DNA from: Lysobacter sp. BMK333-48F3
Lineage (GTDB): Bacteria; Pseudomonadota; Gammaproteobacteria; Xanthomonadales; Xanthomonadaceae
Assembly: GCF_019733395.1 (NCBI RefSeq)
Contig: NZ_JAIHOO010000001.1
Coordinates: 3,162,501 to 3,226,500 of the forward strand
DNA: 64,000 nt
Direction of reading: 5' to 3'
Of the stretch, positions 62,001 to 64,000 are shown piece after piece. The notes under the pieces were generated by a model. That model was not told where the DNA came from, made no database searches, and was given only the letters and a program-made list of their open reading frames with translations. Within the stretch, counting starts at the first letter, position 1. Each line of letters begins with the position of its first letter. Made by a program: the position numbers and the translations under genes.

Positions 62001-62191
62001 GGTCGCGATTCCTGCAGGACGATGCCTGCAGGGTGGCATGAGTCGGCGACGATCGCGCTACCGATGCTGCAACTGCGTGTTGCGACGGCGAGGCCGTGCG
62101 CCGCCGCCGACGGTGGCTATGCGGCGGCGCCAGTCGATGGCCGCGTGGACCGCAGCTTCGGCAGGGCGAGCTGCGGCGTGCGGCGATGCGG

Positions 62192-62581
62192 TCACTTCGC
62201 CTCGATCTTGAGCGTCGCGTTCGGCGGATCGGCGAAGTCCAGGCCCTGCACTTCGATCGTCCAGGCGCCGGCGCTGTGGCGCGGATCGCTGACGGTGTTG
62301 AACGACAGCGGCGTGCGCGCGCCGTCGGCGGCGGTGAATTCGAACGCCAGCACCGCATCGCCGGCCCAGACGCATTGCAGCTTCGGCGGGCAGCGCGAGT
62401 CGGCGCTGACCGCGGCGAAGCGCAGGCGCGCGCCGTCGGGCAGGGCCAGGCTGTCGCCGCGCGCCAGGGCGGTCGGCTGGCCGGGCACGGCTTGGCGCGG
62501 CGCGGCGCCGCCGGGGCCGGCATGGGCGCAAGCGGTCAGCGCGGCGACGGCGAACGCGAGGGCGGCGAATCTGGATTTCAT
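62192..62581 (-). CDS. Small lipoprotein
   Basis: From ATG 62581 the 129-residue product has a lipobox (AALTACAHAG) and a beta-sandwich-like domain (SLALPDGARLRFAAV; CVWAGDAVLAFEF; AWTIEVQGLDFADP). Two Cys in DSRCPPKLQCVW are typical of small envelope proteins. No specific family is recognised. Confidence 0.75.
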   Translation of the reverse strand: MKSRFAALAFAVAALTACAHAGPGGAAPRQAVPGQPTALARGDSLALPDGARLRFAAVSADSRCPPKLQCVWAGDAVLAFEFTAADGARTPLSFNTVSDPRHSAGAWTIEVQGLDFADPPNATLKIEAK

Positions 62582-62731
62582 CGGCGGCTCCGGGCGGCAG
62601 GACGGCAACGAGTCTAGCCCTTGCCGGCGCGACGCTGCGCCGACGCCGTCACGGCACCGGAGTCGGTTCGCCTGCGGATCGCTTCCGGCTCCCTGCCGGC
62701 TCCCTTCCCATTCCGGCGGCGACGGCGCGCG

Positions 62732-63295
62732 TTACCGGCCGGGTGCGGATTCCGGCCCGGTGTCGCGGCCTACGCGCAATTGCGCGCGGCCTTGCGCATC
62801 CACCCGCACCCACATGCGCCGGTCGTACTCGTGTTCGCTCATCGGCTCGACCGCGCAACCGCACAGGGCTGCGGCGATGCCGGGCGCGGTATTGCTGTGC
62901 GCCACCACCAGCACCGTGCCTTGCGGCCAGTCGCGGCGCAGGGCAGCGGCGAAATCGGCGGCCGGCTGTTTGGCGTCGTAGAGCGTGACCTGCAGGCCGT
63001 GCGCGGCCGCGGCCGGTGCGGCGGTGTCCTGGGTGCGGCGATAGCCGGTCGCGTACGCGGCGCGCAGCGGCGTGCGCGCGAGCGCCTCGATCAGGCGCTG
63101 CGCGCGCGCCTGACCGGCTTCGGCCAGGCCGGGGTCGCGCGGGTCGTCGGCGGCCTTCTCGGCGTGGCGCACGATCAGATAGGTGGCGCCGGCGGCGGTG
63201 TCCACCACGGTCGGTGCGTCCGGCTTGGGCGCGGTGGCGCAGGCCGACAGCAGCGCCGCGCAGGCGGCGAACGAAAGGCGGTGCAGAACGTTCAT
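62732..63295 (-). CDS. Histidine phosphatase (phosphoglycerate-mutase-like) lipoprotein
   Basis: The 187-residue protein starts at ATG 63295 and has a lipobox (ALLSACATAP). The phosphatase core shows ATYLIVRHAEKA (RHxE), a second Arg in YATGYRRTQDTA and VLVVAHSNTAPG with the second catalytic His. It should hydrolyse phosphate esters or anhydrides at the cell surface. A second in-frame ATG (63325) is less likely. Confidence 0.9.
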   Translation of the reverse strand: MNVLHRLSFAACAALLSACATAPKPDAPTVVDTAAGATYLIVRHAEKAADDPRDPGLAEAGQARAQRLIEALARTPLRAAYATGYRRTQDTAAPAAAAHGLQVTLYDAKQPAADFAAALRRDWPQGTVLVVAHSNTAPGIAAALCGCAVEPMSEHEYDRRMWVRVDAQGRAQLRVGRDTGPESAPGR

Positions 63296-63321
63296 GAGGG
63301 CATCCCGATTCGCTGGCGAGT

Positions 63322-63813
63322 TCATGGGCGCAACAGATCGGCGCCGGCCTGGGCGATGGCGCCGTCCTGCGCCGCCTGCGCGCCGGACACGCCGATCGCG
63401 CCGATCACCTGCTCGCCGAGCAGCAGGCGCACGCCGCCTTCGATGGGCAGCGCGTTAGGCAGGCCGAGCACCACCGCGTTGCCGCCTTCGAGCAGCTTCT
63501 GGTGGAAGACCGAGTCGCGGCGGTAGTTGGTGGCGTGCACGGCCTTGCCGATCGAGACCTCGACGCTGGAATTGGGCGTGCCGTCCATGCGCTGGAAGTG
63601 CAGCAGCCGGCCGGCCTCGTCGACGATCGCGATGGCGACGTTCAGGCCGTCGGCGCGGGCTTTGTCCTCGGCCGCCTGGGCGATGCGCTGCGCCGCGGCG
63701 AGGTTGAGCACGGTGCGCTGGCTCAGCTGCTGCTTGAGCGGCGTCGCCGCCGGGCTCGGCCAGGAGGCGGAGGCGAGGGCGGCAACGAGCAATACGGACG
63801 GCAGACGCAGCAT
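63322..63813 (-). CDS. GlcG/HbpS-family heme-binding protein
   Basis: The 163-residue protein has a signal peptide (VLLVAALASASWPSPA). The domain matches GlcG/HbpS: LNLAAAQRIAQAAEDKARAD, NVAIAIVDEAGRLLHFQRMDG, SIGKAVHATNYRRDSV, GGNAVVLGLPNALPIEGGVR, GEQVIGAIGVSGAQAAQDGAIAQAGAD. Family members bind heme or act in redox sensing; the function here is not fixed. Confidence 0.9.
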   Translation of the reverse strand: MLRLPSVLLVAALASASWPSPAATPLKQQLSQRTVLNLAAAQRIAQAAEDKARADGLNVAIAIVDEAGRLLHFQRMDGTPNSSVEVSIGKAVHATNYRRDSVFHQKLLEGGNAVVLGLPNALPIEGGVRLLLGEQVIGAIGVSGAQAAQDGAIAQAGADLLRP

Positions 63814-63904
63814 GGCGGACTCGGACCGGGAGATGGCGCGAGAGTAGCGGCGTTGCGGGCGCGAGGGCAGTGCTGTTGGTCTTGCGGGGGGAAGGAAAAG
63901 GCAA

Positions 63905-63962
63905 CGGCAAAAGCAAAAGCAAAAGCAAATCCCCCCTGGCCCCCCTTTTTCAAAGGGGGGAT
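63905..63962. repeat. A-rich hexamer repeats and CCCCCCTTTTT/AAAGGGGGG inverted repeat
   Basis: AAAAGC is repeated several times (63905-63928), then CCCCCCTGG is followed by CCCCCCTTTTT and, after CAAA, GGGGGG. This is an inverted pair of C6T5/A3G6 blocks with a very short loop. It ends the window region without a gene and resembles a mobile intergenic repeat of xanthomonads. Confidence 0.6.
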
Positions 63963-64000
63963 CGATAGGTGGGTCGCAAGAGGGGGGCGATAGGTGGGGC

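Overview
The window is high-GC DNA with an almost gapless gene layout. It most resembles a Lysobacter-type gammaproteobacterium of the Xanthomonadaceae. The support is protein-level resemblance (MinCDE, RlmKL, PurT, arginyl-tRNA-protein transferase, a bacterial M2 dipeptidase) and repeated intergenic palindromes of the TAGGAGCGGCG type. I see no tRNA, rRNA, CRISPR array, transposase or phage gene. The genus is an inference from family knowledge, not from a search.

Layout. 1-1405: end of a VOC protein and a Bcr/CflA exporter. 1533-6012: four tightly packed genes encoding a vWA protein, a PP2C phosphatase, a protein kinase and a membrane repeat protein (a TerY-type phosphorylation triad plus one). 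6134-11108: two divergent gene pairs of the same design. In each pair a ~463-residue protein of unknown family points left and a small secreted protein points right (one is a barnase-type ribonuclease). All four promoter regions carry the same 11-bp-spaced GTAAG direct repeat. 11164-14927: a DP-EP-like protein and a large winged-helix/STAND-ATPase/TPR protein. 15310-16336: a cysteine-rich exported peptide and a TlpA-like redoxin. 16423-19766: EamA exporter, AraC regulator and amidohydrolase.

19968-23116 holds the most notable system. A two-gene operon encodes an SMC/RecN-like ATPase whose N-terminal third is a full HNH-type domain that has lost its catalytic His and Asn. It is followed, with a 4-nt overlap, by a stand-alone HNH protein whose motif is intact. 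This looks like a fused variant of the Septu (PtuA/PtuB) anti-phage system.

23437-34765 is mostly core: M2 peptidase, minE-minD-minC with a GNAT gene, a DesK/DesR-like two-component pair, an SRPBCC protein, a DUF423 protein and a DNA glycosylase. 35106-42629 holds an FAD-linked oxidase, a VanY-like peptidase, a slipin/SPFH operon with its own ribbon-helix-helix protein and a tandem TGATATCA operator, and purT. 42666-44549 is a low-GC islet next to a truncated ATP-grasp gene. It encodes an exported protein with a Cys-rich tail and a thioredoxin-fold partner.

44614-63813 is mainly housekeeping and envelope genes: EEP nuclease/phosphatase, bpt, EF-hand protein, a membrane-fused ECF sigma factor, TesB, a PD40 propeller, AmpD-like amidase, MOSC, rlmKL, PmtA-like methyltransferase, two pirins, aqpZ, a histidine phosphatase and a GlcG/HbpS protein. 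A tandem array of four hairpin-plus-T-run units lies at 48163-48297.
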